In this document: one piece after another, positions 37,547 to 47,047 of the stretch
Layout of the letters: the number at the start of each line of letters is the position of its first letter
How positions within the stretch are numbered: the first letter of the stretch is position 1
NCBI GenBank assembly: GCA_963821325.1
Contig: CAWGDC010000006.1
Location: 682,001-746,000 of the forward strand
Length of the DNA stretch: 64,000 nt
DNA from: PALSA-555 sp963821325
GTDB lineage: Bacteria > Actinomycetota > Acidimicrobiia > IMCC26256 > PALSA-555
Direction: 5' to 3'
Position numbers and translations under genes: made by a program
Notes under the pieces: generated by a model
What the model saw: the letters and a program-made list of their open reading frames with translations, nothing else
Database searches by the model: none
What the model was told of the DNA's origin: nothing

Positions 37547-38988
37547 CTACGCCGGGACCGGCGCCGCCACCGCGTCGGGGGTCGCGGTGAGGTGGCGGCG
37601 GTCGCCGACGGCCACGAACGCCACGAGCAGCACGAGCGGCAGGGCGTACGCGAACGTGCCCCGCAGGATGGTGTCCGCCACCGAGCCGGTGTGGTGCGTG
37701 GGGCAGCTTCCACGCAGCCAGCAGCACGACGGACTGCCACCAGATCACCCAGGCCAGCCGCGACGGGCGACGGTCGGCCAGCGCGGGCAGCGCCCACCCG
37801 GCGTACCACGGCAGCGTGTACTCGGCGGCGGCGGCGTAGCTCGCGGTCGCGGCGCCGACTCCGAGGTCGGGACGCGCCGCCGACGCCCACCGCCACGCCA
37901 GCACCACGGCGAGCACACCGACGAGCGCGAGCGACAGATAGAAGAGGACGGACAGGGTGTCGTTCGACGGGAGCAGCCCCGGCAGGTCCCGGCCGGCGTC
38001 CTTGCCGACCAGCAGCTCCGCGGGCAGGTTCCACGCCGCGCCGGGCGTCACCGAGTGGTCGGCGCCGGCGAGCACGTGCGACTGGCCCGCCACGAACGGG
38101 AGGTACACGACCGCCGTCGTCGCCGCCGTCGCCGCCGCGACCTGCCGGGCCAGGCGCCGGTCGCCGCGCCGCCACGCCCAGAACACGAGGGCCGGCAGCG
38201 CGAGGAGGCTCGTCACCTTGATCAGCGTCGCCACGCCCAGCGCGACCCCGGCGGCCCAGCCCCGCCGCTCGGCGGTCAGCAGCGCGGCCGCGAGGATCGC
38301 CAGGCCGATCAGGGCGTCGATCTGGCCGCTGTTCACGATGATCGCCCCGAACACGGGGTTCAGTCCGAGCCACGCCACCGCCGCGGGGCTGCGGGTGCGC
38401 CGCCACACCAGCAGCAACGCCGCGGCGACCGCCAGCGCGGCGGCGAGCTGGAACACCAGCCGGTCCGCGAGCACGCGAATCGCCGGCCAGCGCGGTGAGC
38501 GTCGCGGCATACCCGACGAACGCCGGGCCGTACACCGAGCCGCGGTGCTGCCAGATCGGGCTCACCAGGTGATCGAACGGGTCGGCCGGAAAGTCGGCGG
38601 GGACGTGCTCGTAGGGGCTCACCCCGTGGACGCTGACCATCCGCCCGTACATCGTGTAGGACCACACGTCGTTCGAGGACTGGGGCCAGATCGCGACGGC
38701 GAGGAGCAGCACGACGCCGATCGCCACGACGACCGCCCGGAGCCCGACGTGGGGCGCTCGGCTCTCGAGCCACGCGAACGTGCTGCCCGTCGCGGCCGAC
38801 GCCAGGACCAGCACGGTGCTCGCGATGCCGTGGCGCGGCGCGACGACCACCACGGTGAGGAGCACGACGGTGAGGGTGAGCAGCGCCACCCGGATGCGCC
38901 GCGTCACGCGGCTCGGGTCGGCGGGGCGCGGGTCACCCGTGACGTCGGCGGCCTGCCCCGCGCCCGCCGCGGCGTCCGGTGGGGTCAC
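37547..38988 (-). CDS. Multi-span GT-C fold glycosyltransferase, mannosyltransferase-like (two frameshifts)
   Basis: About 479 aa after removing two bases near 38482 and 37700 (span 3n+2). GTG 38988 start. About 11-12 hydrophobic segments. The first periplasmic loop bears WPQSSNDVWSYTMYGRMVSV with the Asp typical of polyprenyl-phosphate-sugar GT-C enzymes, followed by HGVSPYEH. Later helices include VFGAIIVNSGQIDALIGLAI and LIKVTSLLALPALVFWAW. This fits GT87/MptB-type alpha-mannosyltransferases that extend lipoglycans. The C-terminal piece ends TPDAVAAPVPA. Donor not determined. Confidence 0.75.
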
Positions 38989-39032
38989 GAATTCGACGCT
39001 AACCGCCCGGGTGTCGGCGCCGGGCTCGCCCG

Positions 39033-39266
39033 TCAGGCGTCCGCGGGTGGCGCGGCGTCGCCGCCGGAGCGGGCGGCCCGGGCGGCCCGGCGCACCGAGA
39101 GCGCGAGGACCGTCGCGACGGCGAGGGGCAGCAGCCACCAGGGGTTGAACGCGCCCGTGAGCGCCGCGGTGACGCCGAGCGCGGCGACCGCGCCGGCGGC
39201 GGCGAGCCAGTCGTCGCCGACGAGGAAGTCGTACCAGAAGCGCGCGACGCGTCGCAGCACACCCAT
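39033..39266 (-). CDS. Small two-helix membrane protein
   Basis: 77 aa. RFWYDFLVGDDWLAAAGAVA, then two helices (VAALGVTAALTGAFNPW and LLPLAVATVLALSV) and a charged tail. It is one base from the stop-start region of the COG4280 protein, which lies upstream on the same strand, and is probably co-transcribed with it. Unknown function. Confidence 0.65.
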   Translation of the reverse strand: MGVLRRVARFWYDFLVGDDWLAAAGAVAALGVTAALTGAFNPWWLLPLAVATVLALSVRRAARAARSGGDAAPPADA

Positions 39267-39267
39267 C

Positions 39268-40020
39268 TCAGGTGCCGCTGGCGACGCGGGACGTGACGGG
39301 CTCGCGGCGTCGCAGGTCGGCCACGAGCACGAGCGCGGTGAGGGCGAAGAACGCGATGACGCCGACCAACGCGAGGTCGGACCCGGGCCAGTTCACGCCG
39401 ACGCCTTCGCCGCCCCAGAACACGCCGAACGAGCTCAGCATGATCCCGACGACGAACTTCATCGAGTTCTCGGGCACACGGCTCAGCGGACGGTGCACGA
39501 GCGCGCCCACGCCGCCGACCACGACCAGCGCGCCGGCGGCCCCGGCCGCGGCGAGCCCCAGATGCCCGCCGGTGCTGCCGAAGCTCACGACGATGAGCAC
39601 CACCTCGAGCCCCTCGAGCAGCACCCCCTTGAACGACAGGGTGAACCCGTACCAGTCGAGGCCCGCCGCCGGGGCGCCCGCCTGCTCCGAGAGGGCGACC
39701 TCCTCGGCGTAGATCGCGTCCTCGTCGTGGAGCGCCCGGATGCCCGCCGCCCGCAGGATCGCCTTGCGGAGCCACTGCAGGCCGAACACGAGCAGCACCG
39801 CGCCGACGAACACCCGCAGCGCCGAGAGCGGGATCTGGGTCAGCGCCGGGCCGAGCGCGGCGACCAGGACGGCCAGCGTGGCGCACGCCGCGCCGACCCC
39901 GACGATCGCCGCCCGCCAGCCGCGCGTCACGCCGACCGCGAGCACGATGGTGAGCGCCTCGACCATCTCCACCGCCGACGCGAGGAACGTGCCGAGGACC
40001 AACAGGACGGTCGGGGTCAT
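39268..40020 (-). CDS. COG4280-type polytopic membrane protein with duplicated acidic helix motif
   Basis: 250 aa from ATG 40020. Six to seven helices. Two pseudo-symmetric helices each carry paired Glu: SAVEMVEALTIVLAVGVT near residue 18 and GVLLEGLEVVLIVVSFGS near 130, reminiscent of the E-x-x-E helices of FTR1 iron permeases and of cation/proton exchangers. COG4280 members are uncharacterised. Co-directional with the 77-aa membrane protein downstream. Confidence 0.7.
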   Translation of the reverse strand: MTPTVLLVLGTFLASAVEMVEALTIVLAVGVTRGWRAAIVGVGAACATLAVLVAALGPALTQIPLSALRVFVGAVLLVFGLQWLRKAILRAAGIRALHDEDAIYAEEVALSEQAGAPAAGLDWYGFTLSFKGVLLEGLEVVLIVVSFGSTGGHLGLAAAGAAGALVVVGGVGALVHRPLSRVPENSMKFVVGIMLSSFGVFWGGEGVGVNWPGSDLALVGVIAFFALTALVLVADLRRREPVTSRVASGT

Positions 40021-40140
40021 GCCCCGGCCGTCCCCGCGACTGGGTCGTTCTCGGCGCCCCGCCCGTCGTGTGAGCCGCGGCCACGACCTCATCCTTCCCG
40101 AAACCGGGCCCGCCCGCGACCTGCGTGGCCCCCGGCCGGG

Positions 40141-40638
40141 TCACGACGGTTTGGCCTGGCCGACCACGCTGATCGTGCCGTCGGTCTCGAGGACCGCCTC
40201 TCGGACCTCGGCCGCGTCGGCGTAGCCGCGCCCGCGCAGCGCCGCGTCGAGGTCGGGGCGGGTCAGCCCGACCCGGCGGCAGTGCGACTCGACGACCTCG
40301 CCGTCGTGCACGAGCAGGATCGGGCCACCGTTCACGAGCTGGCTGAGCCGCGGGGAGCGCAGGAACACCAGCGTGAGGAGACGGTTCACGGCGAGGAGGG
40401 TCCCCGCGGCGATGAGCCCGGCCGGCAGGGACAGGTCGCCGTGGATCATCGCGGTCTCGACGGCGCTGCCCAGGAGCAGCACGACGATCAGGTCGAGCGC
40501 GCTCAGCTGCGCGAGCTGGCGTCGCCCGAGCAGCCGCAACGCGACGATGAGGAACAGGTAGATCGTGGCCGTGGTGCCGGCGACGATGAGCAGCACCGGG
40601 ACCGACGTCGACGAGGTCGCGGCGTGGACGGTGGCCAC
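40141..40638 (-). CDS. DUF421/YetF-like membrane protein
   Basis: 165 aa from GTG 40638. Three N-terminal helices (for example IYLFLIVALRLLGRRQLAQL), the signature SALDLIVVLLLGSAVETAMI, then a cytosolic domain PILLVHDGEVVESHCRRVGL ... REAVLETDGTISVV. The family is known from Bacillus YetF/YdfS; no accepted enzymatic role. Divergent from a second copy with about 40 bp between starts. Confidence 0.85.
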   Translation of the reverse strand: MATVHAATSSTSVPVLLIVAGTTATIYLFLIVALRLLGRRQLAQLSALDLIVVLLLGSAVETAMIHGDLSLPAGLIAAGTLLAVNRLLTLVFLRSPRLSQLVNGGPILLVHDGEVVESHCRRVGLTRPDLDAALRGRGYADAAEVREAVLETDGTISVVGQAKPS

Positions 40639-40678
40639 AGGCCAAGATACTGGTCGCGCGCCGAGCGCGAACCCGACC

Positions 40679-41212
40679 ATGCACCTGTCGTCCGTCTTCG
40701 ACCACCCCGACCTCAGCGGGGCCGCGATCATCGCGGCCAAGACGGCCGCGGTGTACCTGTTCCTCGTCGCCGGCCTCCGGATCTTCGGCAAACGCGAACT
40801 CGGTCAGATGAGCCTCTATGACCTGGTGCTCATCGTCATCCTCGGCAACGCCGTCCAGAACGCGATGATCAACAACGACAACACGCTTGGGGGCGGGATC
40901 GTCGCCGCGGTCGTGCTCCTCACGCTGAACTGGGCGCTCAACTCGTTCATCAGCCGGTCTCGCCGCGTCGAGCGGCTGCTCGTCGGCGGTCCCGTCCTCA
41001 TCGTGCACGACGGTCAGCCGATCCGGTCGCGCCTGGCGCAGCAGGGGATCACGATGGACGAGCTGGGCGCGGCGATGCGCGAGCACGGCATCGACGACCT
41101 GGGCGAGGTCCGGCTCGCGGTGCTCGAGAGCGACGGGACGATCAGCGTCGTGCCTCGTGACTCGCGGGTGCTGAAGACCCGCCGGCACTACCGCGGGATG
41201 CGCCTCCCGTGA
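40679..41212 (+). CDS. DUF421/YetF-like membrane protein
   Basis: 177 aa from ATG 40679. VYLFLVAGLRIFGKRELGQM, SLYDLVLIVILGNAVQNAMI, and cytosolic domain VLIVHDGQPIRSRLAQQGIT ... RLAVLESDGTISVVPRD. Canonical for the family and clearly paralogous to its neighbours on both sides. Its stop overlaps the GTG of the third copy (GTGA). Confidence 0.87.
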   Translation: MHLSSVFDHPDLSGAAIIAAKTAAVYLFLVAGLRIFGKRELGQMSLYDLVLIVILGNAVQNAMINNDNTLGGGIVAAVVLLTLNWALNSFISRSRRVERLLVGGPVLIVHDGQPIRSRLAQQGITMDELGAAMREHGIDDLGEVRLAVLESDGTISVVPRDSRVLKTRRHYRGMRLP

Positions 41213-41755
41213 TCCACCTCCTCGCCCTCGCGCCGGTCAGCGGCACCCGGGTCGCCGAGCAGGCCGCGAAGACGGTCGTCGTCGTCGTCGTGCTCCTCGT
41301 CGCGTTCCGCCTCACCGGCAAGCGGGGGATCGCGCAGTTCAACGTCTACGACCTCGCCATGGTCATGGCCCTGTCCAACGCCGTGCAGAACGCCATGACC
41401 GGCGGGCTCGGGAACCTGCCCGTCGGGCTCGCCGTGTCGAGCACCGTCCTCGTCGTCACCTGGCTGGTCGCGCGCCTGTTCGCCCGCGACCCCCGCCTCG
41501 AGGAGCGCGTCCTCGGCTCCCCGACGCTGCTCGTCAACCAGGGCCAGGTCCTCGCCGGGCGGCTCGAACGGCAGCGGATCACCGACGCGCGAGCTCGACG
41601 AGGCGTGCCGCGAGCACGGGGTCAACAGCCCGGCGGACTGTCAGCTCGTTGTCCTGGAAGTCGACGGGTCACTCAGCGTCGTCCCGCGGGCCGCGGCGAC
41701 CACGCACCGCGACCGGTCGACGGGGCACGGCGACCCGCCACCCGTCCCCGAGTAG
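41209..41755 (+). CDS. DUF421/YetF-like membrane protein (one frameshift)
   Basis: About 181 aa after removing one base near 41592 (span 3n+1). VVVLLVAFRLTGKRGIAQFN, VYDLAMVMALSNAVQNAMTG, TLLVNQGQVLAGRLERQRIT, then on the second frame ELDEACREHGVNSPADCQLV and VLEVDGSLSVVPRA. Coupled to the upstream copy by GTGA. YetF family proteins often occur as two or more copies. Confidence 0.8.
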
Positions 41756-41784
41756 TCGCCGTCGCGCCGACGGGCATCACGGCG

Positions 41785-41826
41785 CCGGGCGCACGGTGTC
41801 CCGCGCCGCGACGCCCGTGCGCCCGG
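41785..41826 (+). terminator. Strong hairpin downstream of the DUF421 genes
   Basis: A perfect 12-bp inverted repeat, CCGGGCGCACGG at 41785-41796 and its complement at 41815-41826, with an 18-nt loop. It lies 29 bp after the DUF421 stop and 83 bp before the next gene. No T-run follows. Terminator, or part of the 5' leader of the hydrolase gene; I did not find a convincing c-di-AMP (ydaO) riboswitch core. Confidence 0.5.
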
Positions 41827-41908
41827 GGGATTTGGCTTCAAGTCCCGTGGCGAACTGGTCGTCAATTAGAGGCAACCACCCGCCCGGCGACCCACTACCA
41901 GAGCCATC

Positions 41909-43030
41909 GTGACGTTCCGCTTTGCCATCCTGGTGCCGCTCGGACTCGTCGTGGCTGCCGGGGCCTTCGCCCCGGTGGCCAGCGCCCAGACCGCGACCCC
42001 CCCGCCGGCCAGCACCGACCAGATCGTCGCCGCGGCGCTCGAGCTGGCCCAGACGAGCACCCGGCTCGATGTCGTCGCCGCCGAGGTCGCCGAGGTGCAG
42101 GCTCACCTGGCCGCCGCGCAGGCCGCGCTCGCGGACGTCACCGCCCGCGCCAACGCCGCGCAGACCCAGATCGACCAGCTGAAGGCCCAGCTCGGCGCGC
42201 GCGCGGCCGCGGTGTACGAGTCCCAGGACAGTGACGGCGCGGTGCTGCGCGTCCAGCACGTCATCGACATCGCCGCCGGCGAGGCCTACACGAGCGCCGC
42301 GTCGGTCGACGAGAACCGACAGCTCGACCAGCTGAACGCCGTCGAAGCCGAGCTGCAGACCGAGCAGAGCAAGAAGGCCGCCGACGCCCAGTCCGTCGAG
42401 AACGACCAGCTGCAGCTCCAATCGCAGCAGTCCAGCCTCGAAGCCGTCCGCTCACGTGACGAGTCGATCCTCGCCCAGCTCGGCGGCATCCCGGTCATGG
42501 GACCGGCCCGTCTCAGCGCCACCGAGATCGCCGGCTGGTTCCACTCGACCGGCCAGGTCGCGCACCTCGCCGACAACACGACCATCGACGACCTCGCCCA
42601 GATGTACATCCAGGAGGGCACCGCCGTCGATGTCGCCGGTGACCTCGCGTTCGCCCAGGCGGTCCTCGAGACCGGGTCCTTCGGGCACGCCCTGGACAAC
42701 AACTTCTCGGGTATCGGCGCCTGCGACAGCTGCACGAGCGAGATCGCGTTCCCGACCCCCCGCGACGGCGTCCGAGCCCAGGTCCAGCTGCTGCGCAGCT
42801 ACGCCGACCCGGGCAGCCGCGCCGCGCTCCTCCCGAACCCGCCCGAACCGGCCCTGTTCGGCTCCCCGCCCGCCGCCGCGGCGGCGTCGTACGACTCGTT
42901 CGCGTACAAGGGGTCCGCGCCCGCGTGGAACGTCATGGGCAACGGCAAGTGGGCCACCGACCCCGACTACGCGACGAAGGTCCTCGAGATCTACGCGCGG
43001 ATGATCGCCTACGCCAGCCAGCATCCCTAG
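41909..43030 (+). CDS. Secreted coiled-coil protein with glucosaminidase-type lytic domain
   Basis: 373 aa from GTG 41909. Signal peptide FAILVPLGLVVAAGAFAPVASA (cleaved after ASA), a long alpha-helical coiled coil (about residues 40-195, PcsB/EnvC-like), then a lysozyme-like glucosaminidase region (about 225-370): DLAFAQAVLETGSFGHALDN with the likely catalytic Glu, FSGIGACDSC, FPTPRDGVRAQVQLLRSYAD. It would cleave peptidoglycan during growth or division, with the coiled coil controlling access. The start follows the hairpin region at 41785-41826. Confidence 0.82.
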   Translation: MTFRFAILVPLGLVVAAGAFAPVASAQTATPPPASTDQIVAAALELAQTSTRLDVVAAEVAEVQAHLAAAQAALADVTARANAAQTQIDQLKAQLGARAAAVYESQDSDGAVLRVQHVIDIAAGEAYTSAASVDENRQLDQLNAVEAELQTEQSKKAADAQSVENDQLQLQSQQSSLEAVRSRDESILAQLGGIPVMGPARLSATEIAGWFHSTGQVAHLADNTTIDDLAQMYIQEGTAVDVAGDLAFAQAVLETGSFGHALDNNFSGIGACDSCTSEIAFPTPRDGVRAQVQLLRSYADPGSRAALLPNPPEPALFGSPPAAAAASYDSFAYKGSAPAWNVMGNGKWATDPDYATKVLEIYARMIAYASQHP

Positions 43031-43065
43031 ACCGACGATCGGTCGGTTCCGGCGGCGGGCGACGT

Positions 43066-43593
43066 CTACCCGGCGGACGCGCGTGCCGCCTGGGCGCGAC
43101 GGGCCAGCTTCTCGACCTCGTCGATCGCTCGGGCCACCTGCTCGTCCTCGAGTCGCGCCGCGACGTCCTCGCCGCCCGCGGCGCGCAGCATGGCAGGGAG
43201 GCGGGTGCGGAGCCGCTCGATCGCCCAGTCGAGCATGTTGCCGAGCGCGACCGTGTCGAAGGCGATCACGTTGTTGACGATCGTGCCGTCCGCTCCCGGC
43301 TTGTGGACGTAGTGGTAGTGCGGCTCCTGGTCGAACACGTCGAAGCGGACGTACTCGTGGCCGTCGTCGGTCCCGCACACGTGGATCGACACCCCCTCGT
43401 CCGAGAAGCCGCCCTCGGGTGAGCGCTCCTCGAGCTCGGCGAGATGCGCGGCGCTCCCGGCGTACGTCGCGGTGAGCGACGCCGGGTCGAGGTCGCGGTA
43501 CTCCACGCCGAAGGTGACCGCGCCCGCCGGGAAGGACCGGGTGTGCTCGGCGACCGGCGGCTGGGGCGGCATGTTGTAGACCTCACCGATCAT
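43066..43593 (-). CDS. Conserved-looking hypothetical protein
   Basis: 175 aa from ATG 43593, whose last bases overlap the stop of the upstream amidohydrolase (43590). The first 110 residues are beta-rich (AGAVTFGVEYRDLDPASLTA; VSIHVCGTDDGHEYVRFDVF) with an EPHYHYVH cluster that could bind a metal. The rest is a helical tail. No family recognised. Coupling to the amidohydrolase suggests a partner role in the same pathway. Confidence 0.65.
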   Translation of the reverse strand: MIGEVYNMPPQPPVAEHTRSFPAGAVTFGVEYRDLDPASLTATYAGSAAHLAELEERSPEGGFSDEGVSIHVCGTDDGHEYVRFDVFDQEPHYHYVHKPGADGTIVNNVIAFDTVALGNMLDWAIERLRTRLPAMLRAAGGEDVAARLEDEQVARAIDEVEKLARRAQAARASAG

Positions 43594-44477
43594 GGGGTGC
43601 CTCCTTCGGGAAGCCGGGTGAAGACCTGTCGGGCCGTCCCGCCGCGCAACGCGGCCGCGGCGTCCGGGGGCAGGTCGAGCTCGGCGAGCTGGGCCAGGGC
43701 GTGACGGTGCCCGACGGTGGGGAAGTTCGTGCCGAACACGACCTTGTGGCGCCCCGGGCCGCGGACGAACCGGTGCACCGCATCGGGCCAGTGGCGCGGC
43801 GGGTACGCCGCGGTGCCGAGGTACACGTTCGGGAACTTCAGCGCCATGGCGATCGCCTCGTCGACCCACGGCCAGCCGAGGTGCGACAGCACGAACCGGG
43901 TCTCCCGGAAGTACAGCGCGGCCCGGTCGATCGTGATCGGCCGGCCGCACTCGCTCGCCATCAGCCCGCCCGACGTCCCCGCCTGCATGGCGACCGGCAC
44001 GTCGAGCTCCGACGCCACCGCGTAGAGCGGGTAGAGGTCCGCGTGGTCGAGGCGACGGTCGAAGCTGTGGGTGTGGAGATAGCAGCCGACGACCCACGGC
44101 TCGCGCAGCCGGGCGCGCAGCTCGTCGCACACCCGCCATGGCTCGCTCCGGGTCCACGAGCGCCAACGCCGCGAACCGGCCCGGCCACCGCTCGACGAGG
44201 CGCTCGAGCTCGGACCAGCGCGCCGCGATGTGCTCGAAGTCGTACGGGTCCAGCGTGCCGTGGCGCCCCACGTCGCCGGTCGGCAGGAGCAGCACCTCGA
44301 CGCCGAGCTCGTCCATACGGTCCACCATCGCCGCGGGCTCGGCGAAGCTGTCGGTCTCGTCGCCGCGCACCTTCACGGCGACGCCCGGTCGCGGCGATGG
44401 CCCCGTCCCACACCGGCGCGCCGGTCCGGCGTGAACGCGTTGCACAAGGCGTCGACGACGCCGCCCTCAGCGGTCAT
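43590..44477 (-). CDS. Amidohydrolase_2 (decarboxylase/hydrolase-type) protein (three frameshifts)
   Basis: About 294 aa, from ATG 44477 overlapping the ligase stop. N-terminal VVDALCNAFTPDRRAG replaces the usual IDxHxH, then VRGDETDSFAEPAAMVDRMD, VGCYLHTHSFDRRLDHADLY, TRFVLSHLGWPWVDEAIA and VVFGTNFPTVGHRHALAQLA (normally FGSDFP). Breaks near 44430, 44390 and 44130; span 3n. The lost N-terminal HxH and the Asp-to-Asn change suggest altered metal binding. Family members include ACMSD and aromatic decarboxylases. Confidence 0.7.
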
Positions 44478-45850
44478 CGCGGAACCGCTTCAGCTTCGGG
44501 GCCACGCCCACCTCGGTCCAGGCGTCGAGCGCCCCCGGGGCCACGACCTCGGCCCGGATCTTCACGCCGAGCCGCTCGGTGAGGCGGGCCTCGACGGCCG
44601 CGCCGAGCGCCTCGAAGGTGCTCGGGTCGGCGTCGCTCGTCACGCTCACCACCATCTCGTCGCGCTGACCCTCTCGGACGGCGCGCACGAACCAGTCGAG
44701 CGCGACACCCGGCACCGAGAGGGCGATGTCGCCCACCGCCTCGGGCCACACGTTCACGCCCCGCAGCTTCACCATGTTGTCGGCCCGGCCGGCGAACGGC
44801 GCCATCTTGCGCAGCCAGCTGCCGCACTCGCAGCGCTGGCGCGGGTAGAGGGTCGACAGGTCCATGATGTTGTAGCGGAACTGCGGGCTGCCGGTCTTGT
44901 ACAGCTCGGTGATGCAGATCGCGCCCTGCTCCCCGTCGGGCAGCAGCTCGCCGGTCTCGGGGTCGACGATCTGCACGACGAAGGCGTCCTCGAAGATGTG
45001 CAGGCCGTCGTGCGCCGGGCACTCGACCGACACCCACTGCACCTCGTGGAAGCCGTAGGAGTGGAAGCACTCGGCGTCGAACGTGGACTCGAGCAGCTCC
45101 CGGTCCCCGATGTTGGGCAACGCCCGGATCTTCAGGTCCCGCTTCGGGTCGTAGCCGAGGTCGCGGGCCACGTCGGCCAGCCGCAGCAGGTAGTCGCCCG
45201 TGGTGAGGATCGCGGTGGCGCCGTACTCGATCGCCAGCTCGACCTGCCGCTCGCTGCTCGTCACGTTGCCCGTCCCGGTCGTCAACACGACGCAGTTCAA
45301 CCAACGGTGCAGCGCCTCGTCGAAGGCGAACGCCCCGTTGTGGGTGCCGTACGCCCAGGAGTTCAGGACCACGTCGCCGGGGCGGATGCCCTGCAGGTAG
45401 AGGGCTCGGGCGGTGAGCACCGCGCCGACCTCCCGGTCCCACTGCGTGTAGAAGGTCGGCCGCGACTTCCCGGTGGTGCCGCCCGACATGTAGACGCGCA
45501 ACGGCTCGCGGAGCGCGTCGGCGGGCGTGACCGCCTGGTAGTCGCCCCACGGCGGGTGCGCGTCGATGCTCCCCCGGATGTCGTGCACCGTGTAGGGCGG
45601 GACGCGCTCGAGGTCGTGCAGACCGGTGATGGTGCGGGGGTCGAAGCCCGCGGCCTGCCAGCGGCGCGCGGAAGAACGGCACCTGCGCGGCGGCGAGCGC
45701 CCGCTCCCGCAGCCGGCCCAGCTGCACCCGCTCGATCTCGTCGGGGGACGCGAGCCAGGCCCGCTCGAAGTACTCGGGTGGCGGCGGGAACGCCCGGACG
45801 AGCTCCTGGTAGTCCACCGCCTCGAACGGGCGGCGGAAGCCCACGCTCAC
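44467..45850 (-). CDS. Phenylacetate-CoA ligase (PaaK)-type AMP ligase (one frameshift)
   Basis: About 460 aa from GTG 45850 after removing one base near 45668 (span 3n+1). N-terminal FERAWLASPDEIERVQLGRL, P-loop RVYMSGGTTGKSRPTFYT, SYGFHEVQWVSVECPAHDGL, ITELYKTGSPQFRYNIMDLS, a CxCGSW element, RADNMVKLRGVNVWPEAV and a C-terminal ACT-like region ending PKLKRFRDDR. Forms aryl- or acyl-CoA from the free acid and ATP. It overlaps one amidohydrolase and starts 2 bp after the other. Confidence 0.85.
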
Positions 45851-45852
45851 GC

Positions 45853-46998
45853 TCAGACCGGCAGCACAGCGTCGGGGAACCGGTACAGGTCCACCGCGTT
45901 GTCCCACAGGACCTTGCGCTTCGCCCCGACGTCGACACCGCTCGAGGGCGAGGAAGTGCTCGGTGGCGTGCGGGTACTTCGAGTCGGGGTGCGGGAAGTC
46001 GGTCTCGAACACGATGTGGTCGTCGCCCAGCCAGCGGATGACGTCGGCGACGAACCGGTCGTCGCACTCGGTCGAGATCCAGCAGTTGCGCCGGAAGTAG
46101 TCGGTGCGCCGACATCGGCCAGCTCCGGTGACCTCGGCCGCGCCGGCCAGCTCGAGGTGCTCGTCGATGCGGTGCAGCCACGACGGCAGCCACCCGCAGC
46201 CCGCCTCCATGTACGCGCACGCGCAGCCGCGGGAACCGCTCGTAGACGCCGTGCACGATCATCGACAGCACGGCGCACTGCGCCTCGTGCGGGTGCACGA
46301 CGGTGTGCCACTCGGTGAACGTGTCGAAGCGGTCCGAGCCGGCCGTCGGCGCGTTCAGGCCCATGTACTCGTGGGTCGCGAACGCGCAGTCGAGGTCCTG
46401 GAGCAGCTCGTACACCGGGTCGTAGTACCGGTCGCCGAGGTTGCGGTGGTTGAACTGGTCGGGGCGGGCCCAGAAGCAGCGGACCCCGAGGTGGTCGTAG
46501 GCGAACTGGATCTCCTCGACGGCCCGCGCCACGTCGTTCAGCGGCACCGGGCCCGAGGCCAGCACCCGTCCCTCCGAGGCCTCGCGCATCTCCTCGCCCC
46601 ACCGGTTGTAGGCCCGGGCCATCGCCGCCTGCAGCTCGGGGTCGATCCCCTCGAGCCACAGGTCGTACTCGGGGCCGTAGATCACCATCAGGTCGACGCC
46701 CTCGACCGCGATGCGCATCGGCGACCCGGTCGCCGGTGAACCCGGCGGTCACGATGTCGCCGTACTTGGCGATCATGTCCTCGGTCGTCCAGTTGATCGC
46801 CTTCTGGAACTGGCCGTAGATCGACGTCGGGTGCTGGGTCCAGCGCCCGTCGACCGTCACCGGGTTGTAATGGTCGAACCCGGCCGGCGCCCGCCGTCCG
46901 ACCCGGTCCCGGAACCGCTTGTCGAGGAATCGGTCCCACAGGTCGGGTGGATACACGACGTGCGCGTCTGCATCGAAGACTCGCAACCCGTCACGCAT
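45853..46998 (-). CDS. Amidohydrolase_2 family protein (at least three frameshifts)
   Basis: About 381 aa from ATG 46998, preceded by GGAGGG. Metal motif VFDADAHVVYPPDLWDRFLD (D-x-H variant), FATHEYMGLNAP, WHTVVHPHEAQCAVLSMIVH and VFETDFPHPDSKYPHATEHF with the catalytic Asp. Ends LWDNAVDLYRFPDAVLPV. Breaks near 46720, 46217 and 45945; span 3n. This is the full, metal-competent-looking member of the amidohydrolase_2 pair in the cluster and could act as a hydrolase or non-oxidative decarboxylase. Confidence 0.8.
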   Translation of the reverse strand: MRDGLRVFDADAHVVYPPDLWDRFLDKRFRDRVGRRAPAGFDHYNPVTVDGRWTQHPTSIYGQFQKAINWTTEDMIAKYGDIVTAGFTGDRVADAHRGRGRRPDGDLRPRVRPVARGDRPRAAGGDGPGLQPVGRGDARGLGGTGAGLGPGAAERRGAGRRGDPVRLRPPRGPLLLGPPRPVQPPQPRRPVLRPGVRAAPGPRLRVRDPRVHGPERADGRLGPLRHVHRVAHRRAPARGAVRRAVDDRARRLRAVPAAARARTWRRAAGGCRRGCTASTSTSSWPARPRSPELADVGAPTTSGATAGSRPSATTGSSPTSSAGWATTTSCSRPTSRTPTRSTRTPPSTSSPSSGVDVGAKRKVLWDNAVDLYRFPDAVLPV

Positions 46999-47047
46999 GG
47001 TCCCTCCGTGGCTCGCGGCCCAGTACAGCAGACCCGACCCGGGGCGG

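Noticed and set aside
41827..41908. Possible c-di-AMP (ydaO) riboswitch before the cell-wall hydrolase
   Set aside because: I could not identify the conserved core elements; only the hairpin is firm.
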